A stretch of 35,374 bases of DNA from Sciscionella sediminilitoris (GTDB lineage: Bacteria > Actinomycetota > Actinomycetes > Mycobacteriales > Pseudonocardiaceae), in assembly GCF_000737195.2 (NCBI RefSeq), contig NZ_JALM01000052.1, positions 1 to 35,374 of the forward strand. The letters run 5' to 3'. The position numbers and the translations under genes were made by a program. Within the stretch, counting starts at the first letter, position 1; each line of letters begins with the position of its first letter. The notes beneath the pieces were generated by a model. It had not been told where the DNA came from. It ran no database searches and saw nothing but the letters and a program-made list of their open reading frames with translations. Below are positions 8,097-15,649 of this stretch, in pieces.

Positions 8097-8991
8097 ACCG
8101 GTCCGGGATCCGTCCGACGATCCTGGCGTACATCCTGGCGGGTACCGGATCCCCGTTCACGGCGAGGAATCCGGGCAACGGCGGCAGTTCGCGGGCCAGC
8201 GGTTCCAGTGCGGCATAGCAGTCGAGCGCGTCGGCGGGCCGGTCCCCGGGCTCCTTCTCCAGCATCCGGGCCAGCACCTCGTCCAGCCGCGCGGGAATGC
8301 CGGGGATCTCCGGCGGACGGGCGTTCACGTGCTGCTCGAAAACGGCGTACGCGGTGGGGCCGGTGAACAGCGGCGCCCCGGTGAGCATCTCGTGCAGCAC
8401 GCAGCCGAGCGCGTAGAGATCGCTGGCCGGTCCGGCGCTGCCGTTCTGGATCTGCTCCGGTGCCATATAGGCGGGGGTGCCGAGCAGTTGTCCCGCGCGG
8501 GTGAACCGGGCGAGATCGGCCTCGCGCAGCACGGCGAGCCCGAAATCCAGCACGGTGACACCACCGTCCGGGCGCAGCATCAGGTTGTTCGGTTTCAGAT
8601 CGCGGTGGCAGATGGACAGCGCGTGCGCCTCGGCGAGCACCGCGCAGGACTGCGCCGCGATCGCGGCCGCCCAGGGCACCGGGAGCGGACCGTGCTCGGC
8701 GAGCACATCGGCCAGGGTGACCCCGTCCACGAACTGCATCACCTGGAACAGCCGGGATTCCACCGTGCCGAGGTCGTAGAGCGTCGGTGCCCCGGTCAGC
8801 TCCAGCTTCGCGAGGATGCGCGCCTCGCGGATGAACCGGCCCTCCACCTCGGGATCGCTGTTCCCCGGGACCTCGAGGAACTTCACCGCGACCCGGCGCG
8901 CCAGATGCGTGTCGTATCCGCGATGGACCGCGCCCATGCCGCCCTTGCCGATGGGCAGCTCCTCGAGCTCGTACCGGTCCGCGAGTAGCAT
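8080..8991 (-). CDS. Soluble Ser/Thr protein kinase (Hanks type)
   Basis: The 303-residue protein is a eukaryotic-like protein kinase that transfers phosphate from ATP to Ser/Thr residues. It shows the glycine-rich loop GKGGMGAVHRG (15-25), the ATP lysine in VAVK (K37), HRDLKPNN with catalytic D131, the DFG metal site (149-151) and APEQ after the activation loop GTPAYMAPEQ. After the kinase domain only about 40 residues remain and no transmembrane helix or PASTA repeat is present, so it should be cytoplasmic. ATG 8991 is chosen because GAGG lies 5 bases upstream; a GTG at 8997 would destroy that spacing. It is 52 bp downstream of the DNA methylase gene in the same direction. Substrates are unknown; a PP2C phosphatase that could reverse its action lies at 10894. 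Confidence 0.93.
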   Translation of the reverse strand: MLLADRYELEELPIGKGGMGAVHRGYDTHLARRVAVKFLEVPGNSDPEVEGRFIREARILAKLELTGAPTLYDLGTVESRLFQVMQFVDGVTLADVLAEHGPLPVPWAAAIAAQSCAVLAEAHALSICHRDLKPNNLMLRPDGGVTVLDFGLAVLREADLARFTRAGQLLGTPAYMAPEQIQNGSAGPASDLYALGCVLHEMLTGAPLFTGPTAYAVFEQHVNARPPEIPGIPARLDEVLARMLEKEPGDRPADALDCYAALEPLARELPPLPGFLAVNGDPVPARMYARIVGRIPDRFSSAR

Positions 8992-9043
8992 GATCACCTC
9001 GTTCGTCTTCGTGCGCCTGGCCGGTCACTGTAGGGGATCGGGC

Positions 9044-10810
9044 TCACTCGCCCGGGGTGAGCATCCCGTCGAGCAGACCGACGAAACCGAGACGTGCCAA
9101 GGAATCCGCCGATTCGGCCAGCGCGCTCGCGGCCCGGTGCACCGCGTCCAGTTCGGTGAACGCCTCGGCGTAGGCGCGCTGCTGCTCCACCGGCAGCCGC
9201 GGCACCGCGACACGGCGGGGATCGATCCGCGAGGAGCCGTGCACCGCGGGGGTGCAGGCGCGCAGCACACCGGCGAGGAACCGGGGATCGAGTGCCTCGC
9301 TCGTCCGGTAGGCCGTCAGGTGCTGGCCCAGCAGTGCCTCTTCCTCGACCACTCGGGCCATCCCGGTCGCGCTCGCGGCCACATCGCCCGGATACAGATG
9401 CACGGCGGCCTCGGCGAGGGCGTCCTGGGTTCCGCTCGGTGACCGGTCCGCGGCCAGATCCGCGGAGGTGAGCACCGGCAGATCCGGGGTGCCCGGCCGC
9501 GGAGTGAGCACGGTCAGCGCGCCCGTCTTCACCAGCTCGGCGAGCGAGGTCGTGGACAGCTTCCTGCGCTCGGCGCTGATCTCCAGTACCCGCGCCAGAT
9601 TCTCGTCGATCTCGCTGCTCGCCTGCTGCACGTTCGCCCGGGTCTTCGCGAACACCGCGCCGACATCCGCGCGCTCGCGCAACAGCCGCTGGCGTGCCGG
9701 GCTCAGGTCCACCTCGTCGTCGAGCAGGTCGATGATCGGCACCGGCTCGGGATCGTCCCCGGGTTCCGGTTCGTACTCCTGCAGCCACACGGTCGTGCGC
9801 TGGGCCTCGCCGGGCACCGGTCGTTGCAGGCACCAGATGTCGTGCCCCTCGCGCAGCGAGTACAGCGCGCGCACCGCCCCGGCGCGCAGCAGATTCGCCC
9901 GGATGCGCCGCCCGGAGCGCCTGCTCGCCGCCGCCTTCGGCATCAGGAGCACGACCGGTCCACCGGGGCGCACCGCCGCCAGGCAGTGCTGTGCCCAGGC
10001 CAGTTCGGACTCCCCGCGCGGTGGCTGACCGTAGACCCAGCGCGGATCCCCGGCCAGTTCGGCGTGCCCCCAGGCGCGCTCGTTGAACGGCGGATCGCAC
10101 ACCACCGCGTCCGCGGGCTCGTCGGTGAATCCGTTGTGCCGCAGGGAATCCGCGGCGATCACCGTGGTCTCGATCCCGGCAAGCCGCAGCCGCGCGGCGG
10201 TGATCGCCGCGGCGTTCGGATCGGTGTCCTGCGCGAGCGCGGCGCGTGGCCCCGCATCGAGCAGCAGGGTGCCGATTCCGCAGGCGGGATCGAGCACCGT
10301 GCCCGGATCGGCGCCGAGCAACCGCACCATGATCCGCGCGGTCTCGGTGGATGTGGTGGCCAGGGTGCGGGCGTGCGCTTCCCGGTAGCGTTCGCACAAC
10401 CGCTCGAACGCGGTCGCCGGGCCCTGTTCCTCGGCGAGTTCGGTGAGCAGGGTGCGCAGTGCGCGGTCGGCGAGTTCGGGGCGCACCGAGCCGGGCAGCC
10501 GGGGGGCCTGACCGAGCCGGGTCTGCAGCAGATAGGCGCCCGCGCGGGCCACCGTGCCGCCGAGCTCGAGGTCCTCGGTCGTGGCGCGCAGGCGTTGCCA
10601 GACCTGTTCGGCAAGCGGAACCCGGGCCGCCTTACCGTTGGTGGTGAGCCAGGACTGGATGGCCTGCAGGGAGAACAACGGACTCGATGCGGTTCCCCCT
10701 GCCGGGGCAGGGAAGTCCTCGTAGCGGCGCCGCCAGTTGCTCACCGCGGCCCGCCCGACACCCCCGAGCCGCGCGATATCGGCCGAGCTCACCAAGGCGT
10801 CCTCTCCCAT
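9044..10810 (-). CDS. Orphan N6-adenine DNA methylase with N-terminal HTH and HsdS-like C-terminus
   Basis: This 588-residue protein is predicted to methylate adenine in DNA. Residues about 8-28 (SADIARLGGVGRAAVSNWRRR) look like a helix-turn-helix. The type I (HsdM-like) N6-methylase core follows, with SAM-binding DPACGIGTLLLDAG (174-187) and catalytic DPPF (239-242), one of the accepted forms of the [DNS]PP[YF] motif. The last about 180 residues resemble one HsdS-type target-recognition module: YPGDVA, LDPRFLAGVLRA, and VAVPRLPVEQQRAYAEAFTELDAV, which is the typical PxLPxxEQ-plus-helix ending. No restriction nuclease (HsdR) is nearby, so it is an orphan or a component of an unrecognised system. 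ATG 10810 is used; a GTG at 10819 is possible. It is transcribed away from a PP2C gene across a 15-bp inverted repeat and is followed by a kinase gene. Confidence 0.87.
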   Translation of the reverse strand: MGEDALVSSADIARLGGVGRAAVSNWRRRYEDFPAPAGGTASSPLFSLQAIQSWLTTNGKAARVPLAEQVWQRLRATTEDLELGGTVARAGAYLLQTRLGQAPRLPGSVRPELADRALRTLLTELAEEQGPATAFERLCERYREAHARTLATTSTETARIMVRLLGADPGTVLDPACGIGTLLLDAGPRAALAQDTDPNAAAITAARLRLAGIETTVIAADSLRHNGFTDEPADAVVCDPPFNERAWGHAELAGDPRWVYGQPPRGESELAWAQHCLAAVRPGGPVVLLMPKAAASRRSGRRIRANLLRAGAVRALYSLREGHDIWCLQRPVPGEAQRTTVWLQEYEPEPGDDPEPVPIIDLLDDEVDLSPARQRLLRERADVGAVFAKTRANVQQASSEIDENLARVLEISAERRKLSTTSLAELVKTGALTVLTPRPGTPDLPVLTSADLAADRSPSGTQDALAEAAVHLYPGDVAASATGMARVVEEEALLGQHLTAYRTSEALDPRFLAGVLRACTPAVHGSSRIDPRRVAVPRLPVEQQRAYAEAFTELDAVHRAASALAESADSLARLGFVGLLDGMLTPGE

Positions 10811-10850
10811 AGCGCGCACAGTACGTCATCGCCCGGAGCGGTTCCACAGC

Positions 10851-10885
10851 TGAACCACTTGTGAACACGATTCACAAGTGGTTCA
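10851..10885. promoter_or_regulatory. Perfect 15-bp inverted repeat, candidate operator in a divergent promoter region
   Basis: TGAACCACTTGTGAA (10851-10865) and its exact reverse complement (10871-10885) flank a 5-base spacer, CACGA. The arms contain TTCAC/GTGAA-type half-sites: TTCAC begins at 10871 and again at 10882, 11 bp apart, about one helical turn. The element lies 40 bp upstream of the methylase start and 8 bp upstream of the PP2C start, so a bound protein could control both. The helix-turn-helix of the methylase is an obvious but unproven candidate binder. As RNA it would form a strong hairpin, but it has no U-tract and is between diverging genes, so a terminator is unlikely. Confidence 0.75.
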
Positions 10886-10893
10886 CTGGTCCC

Positions 10894-11670
10894 GTGCACG
10901 AGCAATCACAACCTCCGGCAGCGCATGCCGCTCCGTTCCGGCTCGTCGTCACGAGTGCCACGGATGTCGGGCGGCGTCGTTCGGTCAACGAGGACTCCGC
11001 CTATGCGAGCGAGCGGCTGATCGCGGTCGCCGACGGAATGGGCGGGCACGCGCACGGTGAGGTGGCCAGCGAGATCGTCGTGCGCGCGCTCACCGAGGTG
11101 GAGCAGCGGGTGCTCGGCGGGAACTCGGCGCTGGCCGAACTCTCCGAGGTGGGTGCCAGGGTGGTGGCGCGGATCGACGAGCGGGTCGCCGCCGACGAGG
11201 ACCTGCGCGGAACCGGGTCCACGATGACCGCGCTGTGCTTCGACGGCAAGGAATTCGTGCTCGCGCACATCGGGGATTCCCGCGCCTATGTGGTGCGCGA
11301 GGGGCAGCTGCGGCCACTGACCAGGGATCACACCTTCGTCCAGACACTCGTGGACGAGGGCAGGATGAGCGAGGAGATGGCCGCCACGCATCCGCGCCGC
11401 TCCATGCTCGTGCGCGCGCTGCAATCCGGTGCGGATGCCACGGTCGATCTCGGCGCCTTCGATGTGCGCGCCGGGGACCGCTACCTCGTCTGTTCCGACG
11501 GCTTGACCGATGTGGTTCCCGACGAGACCATTCAGCAGGTGCTCGGGATGACCGAACCGGTGGATGCGGTGGCACGGCAACTGATCGAGCTCGCCAACGA
11601 GGCGGGCGGACCGGACAACATCACCGTGGTGATCGCGGATGTGTATCCGGGGAACGGAGCTGCTGAGTGA
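10894..11670 (+). CDS. PP2C-family Ser/Thr protein phosphatase
   Basis: The 258-residue protein is a metal-dependent phosphatase that removes phosphate from Ser/Thr residues of proteins. The PP2C motifs are complete: RRRSVNEDS (28-35), AVADGMGGHAHGE with metal ligand D47, GTGSTMTAL, HIGDSRAYV, LVCSDGLTDVV and GGPDNITVVI. No transmembrane segment is present, so it is cytoplasmic. The start is uncertain: GTG 10894 is favoured because the alternative GTG 10861 lies inside the inverted repeat. No Shine-Dalgarno sequence precedes it, so the message may be leaderless. The stop overlaps the next start in a GTGA, coupling it to the PLP enzyme. The likely counter-enzyme is the soluble kinase at 8080-8991, an inference from proximity. 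Confidence 0.92.
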   Translation: MHEQSQPPAAHAAPFRLVVTSATDVGRRRSVNEDSAYASERLIAVADGMGGHAHGEVASEIVVRALTEVEQRVLGGNSALAELSEVGARVVARIDERVAADEDLRGTGSTMTALCFDGKEFVLAHIGDSRAYVVREGQLRPLTRDHTFVQTLVDEGRMSEEMAATHPRRSMLVRALQSGADATVDLGAFDVRAGDRYLVCSDGLTDVVPDETIQQVLGMTEPVDAVARQLIELANEAGGPDNITVVIADVYPGNGAAE

Positions 11671-12869
11671 GTTACGACGTGGCCGCGGTCCGGAAGCGGT
11701 TTCCCGCGCTCGCCGAAGGAACGGCGTACTTCGACGGTCCCGGTGGGACACAGGTGCCGGACGCGGTGATCGAGGCGATCACGGCGCCGCTGCGGGACGG
11801 GGTGTCCAACCGGGCCACGGTCACCGCGGCGGAGCGGCGCGCCGAGGATGTGGTGCACGCGGCCCGTTCGGCGATGGCGGATCTGCTCGGCGCCGAACCG
11901 GGCGGGGTGGTGTTCGGCAGGAGCATGACCCAGCTGACCTACGACTTCGCCCGCACGATCGCCAAGCAGTGGTCCCCGGGGGACGAGATCGTGCTCTCCA
12001 GCCTCGATCACGACGCCAATTTCCGGCCCTGGGTGCAGGCCGCGGAATCCTCCGGGGTGCGGGTCCGGGTCGCGGAGTTCACCGTGGGCACCGGGGTGCT
12101 GCCCACCGAGGCGGTCACCGGACTGCTGGGGCCGCGCACCAGGCTGGTCGCGGTGACCGGGGCGTCGAACCTGCTCGGCAGCCGGCCCGACATCCCCGCG
12201 ATCACCGCCGCCGCACGGGAATCCGGTGCGCTGTCCTATGTGGACGGTGTGCACCTCACCCCGCATGCGCGCATCGACCTGCGGGCCCTCGGCGCGGATT
12301 TCTACGCCTGCTCGCCGTACAAGTTCCTCGGTCCGCATCTCGGGGCGCTCGCCGCGGATCCCGCGCTGCTCGAGACCCTGCGCCCGGACAAGCTGCTCCC
12401 GGCAAGCGATGCGGTTCCCGAACGCTTCGAATTCGGCACCCTGCCCTATGAACTGCTCGCCGGAACCACGGCTGCGGTGGATTTCCTCTCCGGGCTCGAT
12501 TCCACGGCGACGGGGGAGCGGCGGACCCGGCTGCTGGCGAGCATGACCGCGCTCGGCGCGCACGAGGACGCGCTCGCGCGCCGCCTCGAGGACGGGCTCC
12601 GCGCGCAGGGGGTGCGCTGTCACGGGGACCCGGACCGGGACCGCACGCCGACCGTGCTGTTCGAAGTGGACGGTGTGCCCGCCGAACGGGTCTACACCGA
12701 ACTAGCCGGGCGCGGGGTGAACGCGCCATCGGGCAGTTTCTACGCCTACGAACCGGCCCGCAGGCTCGGTCTCGGTGAACAGGGCGCGGTGCGCGCCGGG
12801 ATCGCGCCCTACACCGACGAGTCCGATGTGGACCGATTGCTGGACGGGATCGCGGCGCTGCGTTCCTGA
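11667..12869 (+). CDS. Cysteine-desulfurase-like PLP enzyme lacking the usual catalytic cysteine
   Basis: This 400-residue protein is a fold-type I, class V aminotransferase-like enzyme that uses pyridoxal 5'-phosphate. Residues that place it are H115 (SLDHDANFRPW, cofactor stacking), D193 (YVDGVHLTPH) and the Schiff-base lysine K219 (ACSPYKFLGPHLG). It most resembles the cysteine desulfurase-like protein subfamily (TIGR01976 type). Its only cysteines are C215, beside the PLP lysine, and C318. The C-terminal loop that carries the persulfide cysteine in true desulfurases reads GVNAPSGSFYAYEP, with no cysteine. It therefore probably does not mobilise sulfur in the IscS/SufS manner and the reaction is unknown. 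GTG 11667 overlaps the PP2C stop in a GTGA, so the two are co-translated. Confidence 0.88.
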   Translation: MSYDVAAVRKRFPALAEGTAYFDGPGGTQVPDAVIEAITAPLRDGVSNRATVTAAERRAEDVVHAARSAMADLLGAEPGGVVFGRSMTQLTYDFARTIAKQWSPGDEIVLSSLDHDANFRPWVQAAESSGVRVRVAEFTVGTGVLPTEAVTGLLGPRTRLVAVTGASNLLGSRPDIPAITAAARESGALSYVDGVHLTPHARIDLRALGADFYACSPYKFLGPHLGALAADPALLETLRPDKLLPASDAVPERFEFGTLPYELLAGTTAAVDFLSGLDSTATGERRTRLLASMTALGAHEDALARRLEDGLRAQGVRCHGDPDRDRTPTVLFEVDGVPAERVYTELAGRGVNAPSGSFYAYEPARRLGLGEQGAVRAGIAPYTDESDVDRLLDGIAALRS

Positions 12870-12897
12870 CGGGCACCGCTCGCGGATGGAGGATGCG

Positions 12898-13923
12898 ATG
12901 AAAGCCTTGGTACTGCGGGATTTCTGGGACTTCCAGGTCGACGAGCGGGAACGGAAAACGCCCGGACCCGGTGAGGTCACGGTGCGCGTGTTCGCCACCG
13001 GTATCTGCGGATCCGACCTGCACGGCTACACCGGGCAGAACGGGCGGCGGGTCGCCGGGCAGGTGATGGGCCACGAGACCGTCGGCCACATCGCGGAACT
13101 CGGTGCGGGAGTCGAGGGGCTCGCCGTGGGCGATGTGGTGACCGTGAACCCGGTGCTCGCCTGCGGGAACTGCCCGGCCTGCGCGGCCGGGCAGGAACAG
13201 GCCTGCCCGGACAAGACCGTGATCGGGGTGAGCGCGGGCTATTCCTCGGCGTTCGCGGAGTATTTCCTCGCCCCCGCACGGAACCTGGTCCGGCTGCCGG
13301 AGACCATGCCGATCGAGTACGGGGCACTGGTGGAACCCCTCGCGGTCGCCTACCACGCGGCGAACCGGGGTGGCTGCGGCGGCGCCGACGCGGTGCTCGT
13401 GCTCGGTGGGGGACCCATCGGCCAGTCCGCGATACTCGCCGCCCGGATGCTCGGGGCGACCGCGATCGCGGTCAGCGAACCGGATCCGGCGCGGCGGCGG
13501 CTCTGTGCCGAGCTCGGCGCGACCCCGCTCGACCCGGCGGAGGGGGACCTCGCCGCCGGTACGGTGACCGCGCTCGGCCGGAAGGCGGATCTCGTGCTCG
13601 ACGCGGTCGGCACCTCGGCGACGATCGCGGATGCCTTCTCCTGCAGCGTGTTCGGCGCCCGGGTGGTCCTGGTCGGGATGAACGCCCCGCAGCTCGAACT
13701 CCCGGCCTATTCGGTGAGCACCGAGGAACGCAGCCTCATCGGCAGTTTCTGTTATACGGCACGGCATTTCCGGGAGGTCGCGGACTGGGTGGCCACCGCG
13801 CCCGCCGAACTGGCCGCGCTCGTCGAGGAGACCGTCCCGGTGCGCGATGCCCCGGAGACCTTCGCGGGCATGGCGCGCGGCAGCAAGGCGGTCGCGGGAA
13901 AGGTACTCGTTTCGTTCCAATGA
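12898..13923 (+). CDS. Zinc-dependent alcohol/polyol dehydrogenase (MDR family)
   Basis: The 341-residue protein is a medium-chain NAD(P)-dependent dehydrogenase. Catalytic zinc ligands are C37 (GICGSDLHG) and H59-E60 (MGHETVGH). The structural zinc cluster C89, C92, C95 and C103 is complete (LACGNCPACAAGQEQACPD). The cofactor-binding turn VLGGGPIGQSA is normal. The subfamily resembles sorbitol and threonine dehydrogenases and sugar-acid dehydrogenases such as L-galactonate dehydrogenase; the substrate cannot be fixed. ATG 12898 is preferred over ATG 12886 because GGAGG at 12888-12892 is well spaced. It follows the PLP enzyme by 28 bp and converges on the rhamnose-dehydrogenase-like gene, so a role in sugar oxidation is plausible but not shown. 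Confidence 0.9.
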   Translation: MKALVLRDFWDFQVDERERKTPGPGEVTVRVFATGICGSDLHGYTGQNGRRVAGQVMGHETVGHIAELGAGVEGLAVGDVVTVNPVLACGNCPACAAGQEQACPDKTVIGVSAGYSSAFAEYFLAPARNLVRLPETMPIEYGALVEPLAVAYHAANRGGCGGADAVLVLGGGPIGQSAILAARMLGATAIAVSEPDPARRRLCAELGATPLDPAEGDLAAGTVTALGRKADLVLDAVGTSATIADAFSCSVFGARVVLVGMNAPQLELPAYSVSTEERSLIGSFCYTARHFREVADWVATAPAELAALVEETVPVRDAPETFAGMARGSKAVAGKVLVSFQ

Positions 13924-14014
13924 GACCGGAAGGATGCTGACGGCGACCAGCCGGGTTGCCCCTCAGTACGAGGAGTCAGCTTCCTGGAGGTCGGTTCGGT
14001 ACCTACTGGCACAG

Positions 14015-14791
14015 TCACTGGAGATTGACGAACAGGCCACCGTCCACGAGCAGTTCCGCGCCGTTCACATAACCGGCCTCCGGGCGGGTGAGCAGCCACA
14101 CCACGCCCGCGATGTCCTCGGGCTTTCCCAGGCGCCCCAACGGAATCCGGTGCTCCATCGCGGACCGTTTCGCCGGATCGGCCAGATCCTCGGCGTTGAT
14201 ATCGGTCGCGATGGTCCCGGGAAGCACGGCATTGCACCGGATCCCCTTGGGGCCGAGCACGATCGCGAGGCTTTTCATCAGCGAGCTGATCCCCGCCTTG
14301 GTGGGGGTGTAGTGCACCTGCTGGGCCCCGCCGACCCAGGCCGAGATCGAGGAGATGCCGATGACCGATCCGGGACGGCCCTCGGCCACCATGCGCCGGG
14401 TGACCTCCTGGGTGACGAGGAAACAGCCGCGTTCGTTCACCCGCTGCACCCGGTCCCAGAGTTCCACGTCGATCTCGAAGAAGTCCGCGAACGGGCAGAT
14501 CCCCGCATTGCTGACCAGGATATCGGTGGGACCGACGGCTTCCTCGGCCTCGGCGACCAGGGTGCGCACCGCATCCGGATCGGCGACATCGGCCTCGATC
14601 GGGAAACCCACCCCGCCCGCCTCGGCCACCTGCCGGGCGGTCTCCTCGGCGAATTCCCGTTCCCCCGGCGGGAAGTTGATGGTGATCCGGGCGCCGTCGC
14701 GGGCGAACCGGACCGCGGTCGCCCTGCCGATTCCCCGGGCGGCCCCGGTGATGAGCACGTGCGCCGTCTCGTGTTCGACAGGGTTGCTCAT
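14015..14791 (-). CDS. Short-chain dehydrogenase, L-rhamnose 1-dehydrogenase-like
   Basis: The 258-residue SDR has the cofactor motif TGAARGIG (15-22), NAG (95-97), and catalytic S148, Y161 and K165 (SSISAWVGG, YTPTKAG). Several stretches match what I recall of bacterial L-rhamnose 1-dehydrogenases of the non-phosphorylative pathway: NAGICPF, HYTPTKAG, IRCNAVLPGTIATDIN-EDL, and the exact ending LLVDGGLFVNLQ. Such enzymes oxidise L-rhamnose to L-rhamnono-lactone with NAD(P)+. The neighbouring mutarotase (15650) supports a deoxyhexose substrate; L-fucose or a similar sugar remains possible. The ATG at 14791 overlaps the stop of the MBL-fold gene in an ATGA, so the two are coupled. No rhamnonate dehydratase or aldolase is in view. 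Confidence 0.88.
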   Translation of the reverse strand: MSNPVEHETAHVLITGAARGIGRATAVRFARDGARITINFPPGEREFAEETARQVAEAGGVGFPIEADVADPDAVRTLVAEAEEAVGPTDILVSNAGICPFADFFEIDVELWDRVQRVNERGCFLVTQEVTRRMVAEGRPGSVIGISSISAWVGGAQQVHYTPTKAGISSLMKSLAIVLGPKGIRCNAVLPGTIATDINAEDLADPAKRSAMEHRIPLGRLGKPEDIAGVVWLLTRPEAGYVNGAELLVDGGLFVNLQ

Positions 14792-15561
14792 GCGACCTTC
14801 CCTCCGGCGAACCGATCGAAATTCTTCGGGTCGTAAAGCGGAATCACCACATCCGCGGTTTCCCGCACCCGGCGGTACGCGGCCGTGGATTCGTAGATGT
14901 TCTCGCTGATCCCGATCGGATGGTCACGGATGACGTTCTCCAGATAGAAATAGGAATCGGAGATCGCCACCGTTCCCTTGGCGGTGTCCGCCTCGACGAC
15001 CATCGATGCACGATGGTGCCCGCCGCACCACCAGGTGCGCAGACCGGGCGCTAGTTCGGCTTCGTCCTCGAGCAACCGCACTCGTGGCCAGGCCTCGGTG
15101 ACCAGGTGCACGAGCACATCGTCCGGGATCGAGGTGCCGCGATCGTCGTGCGGATGTTCGTGCGTGGTGTGGAAATGCACCCAGCCGCGCCGGGCGAGGC
15201 AGATCTGCGCGTTCGGGAAGAGCGGGATGTTGCTGACCGAATACAATTGCAGCGGGGTGAGGATCACATGGGTTATCTCCTCGGGTTCGACACCGTTCTC
15301 GAACAGCCGATCGGCGATGAACTCCCCGTCCGCGCGCACCATTCTCGCCCGTTCCCCGAGCACCGTCGCCCATTTCTCGTTCATCGGGCCGATATCCCTG
15401 GCGGGCCCGGTGTTCACCAGTGCGGTGACCCCGTTTCCGCGCAGCAGTGCCGTTTGGAAGACGAGGGGATACCAGCTGTCGAAGGCGCTCATCCAGAAGA
15501 CCTCGGGTCCGGGGACCTCCCCGGCCCCGACACGGAGAAGATCGATGGCGTACTCGTCCAC
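14788..15561 (-). CDS. MBL-fold (AHL lactonase family) protein with degenerate metal site
   Basis: This 257-residue protein aligns with the N-acyl-homoserine-lactonase branch of metallo-beta-lactamase-fold hydrolases: FQTALLRGNGVTALVNTG, EEITHVILT, NIPLFPNAQICLARRGW and WWCGGHHRASMVVE. The diagnostic HxHxDH that should follow ITHVILT is replaced by P-L-Q-L-Y-S (103-108), so the main zinc ligands are absent, although H182-H183 and D202 near the later ligand positions remain. It is therefore unlikely to be a conventional zinc lactonase. Its ATGA coupling to the rhamnose-dehydrogenase-like SDR suggests a role in the same sugar pathway, perhaps handling the lactone product, which is inference. 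GTG 15561 is chosen because AAAGG lies 10 bases upstream and an upstream extension shadows the mutarotase. Confidence 0.84.
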   Translation of the reverse strand: MDEYAIDLLRVGAGEVPGPEVFWMSAFDSWYPLVFQTALLRGNGVTALVNTGPARDIGPMNEKWATVLGERARMVRADGEFIADRLFENGVEPEEITHVILTPLQLYSVSNIPLFPNAQICLARRGWVHFHTTHEHPHDDRGTSIPDDVLVHLVTEAWPRVRLLEDEAELAPGLRTWWCGGHHRASMVVEADTAKGTVAISDSYFYLENVIRDHPIGISENIYESTAAYRRVRETADVVIPLYDPKNFDRFAGGKVA

Positions 15562-15649
15562 GGCCGCACCGCCTTTGGTCGGTTCCCAACACCTGGGCTC
15601 AGTATTACAGTCCGGTCCTGGCCAGCCAAGGGATTCCGGAGGTACCGCG

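Noticed and set aside
10851-10885. The perfect inverted repeat as a rho-independent terminator
   Set aside because: It lies between diverging genes, has no U-tract on either strand and abuts both starts, so an operator role fits better.
11667-12869. The PLP enzyme as DndA of a DNA phosphorothioation system
   Set aside because: No dndB-E-like genes are present and the catalytic cysteine loop lacks cysteine, so sulfur transfer to DNA is unsupported.
13924-14014. A bidirectional terminator between the zinc dehydrogenase and the SDR
   Set aside because: No stable GC-rich hairpin or T-run was found by eye in this 91-bp convergent gap.
14788-15561. A quorum-quenching N-acyl-homoserine lactonase
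   Set aside because: The HxHxDH zinc motif is missing and the gene is coupled to sugar metabolism, so the family name alone does not support that activity.
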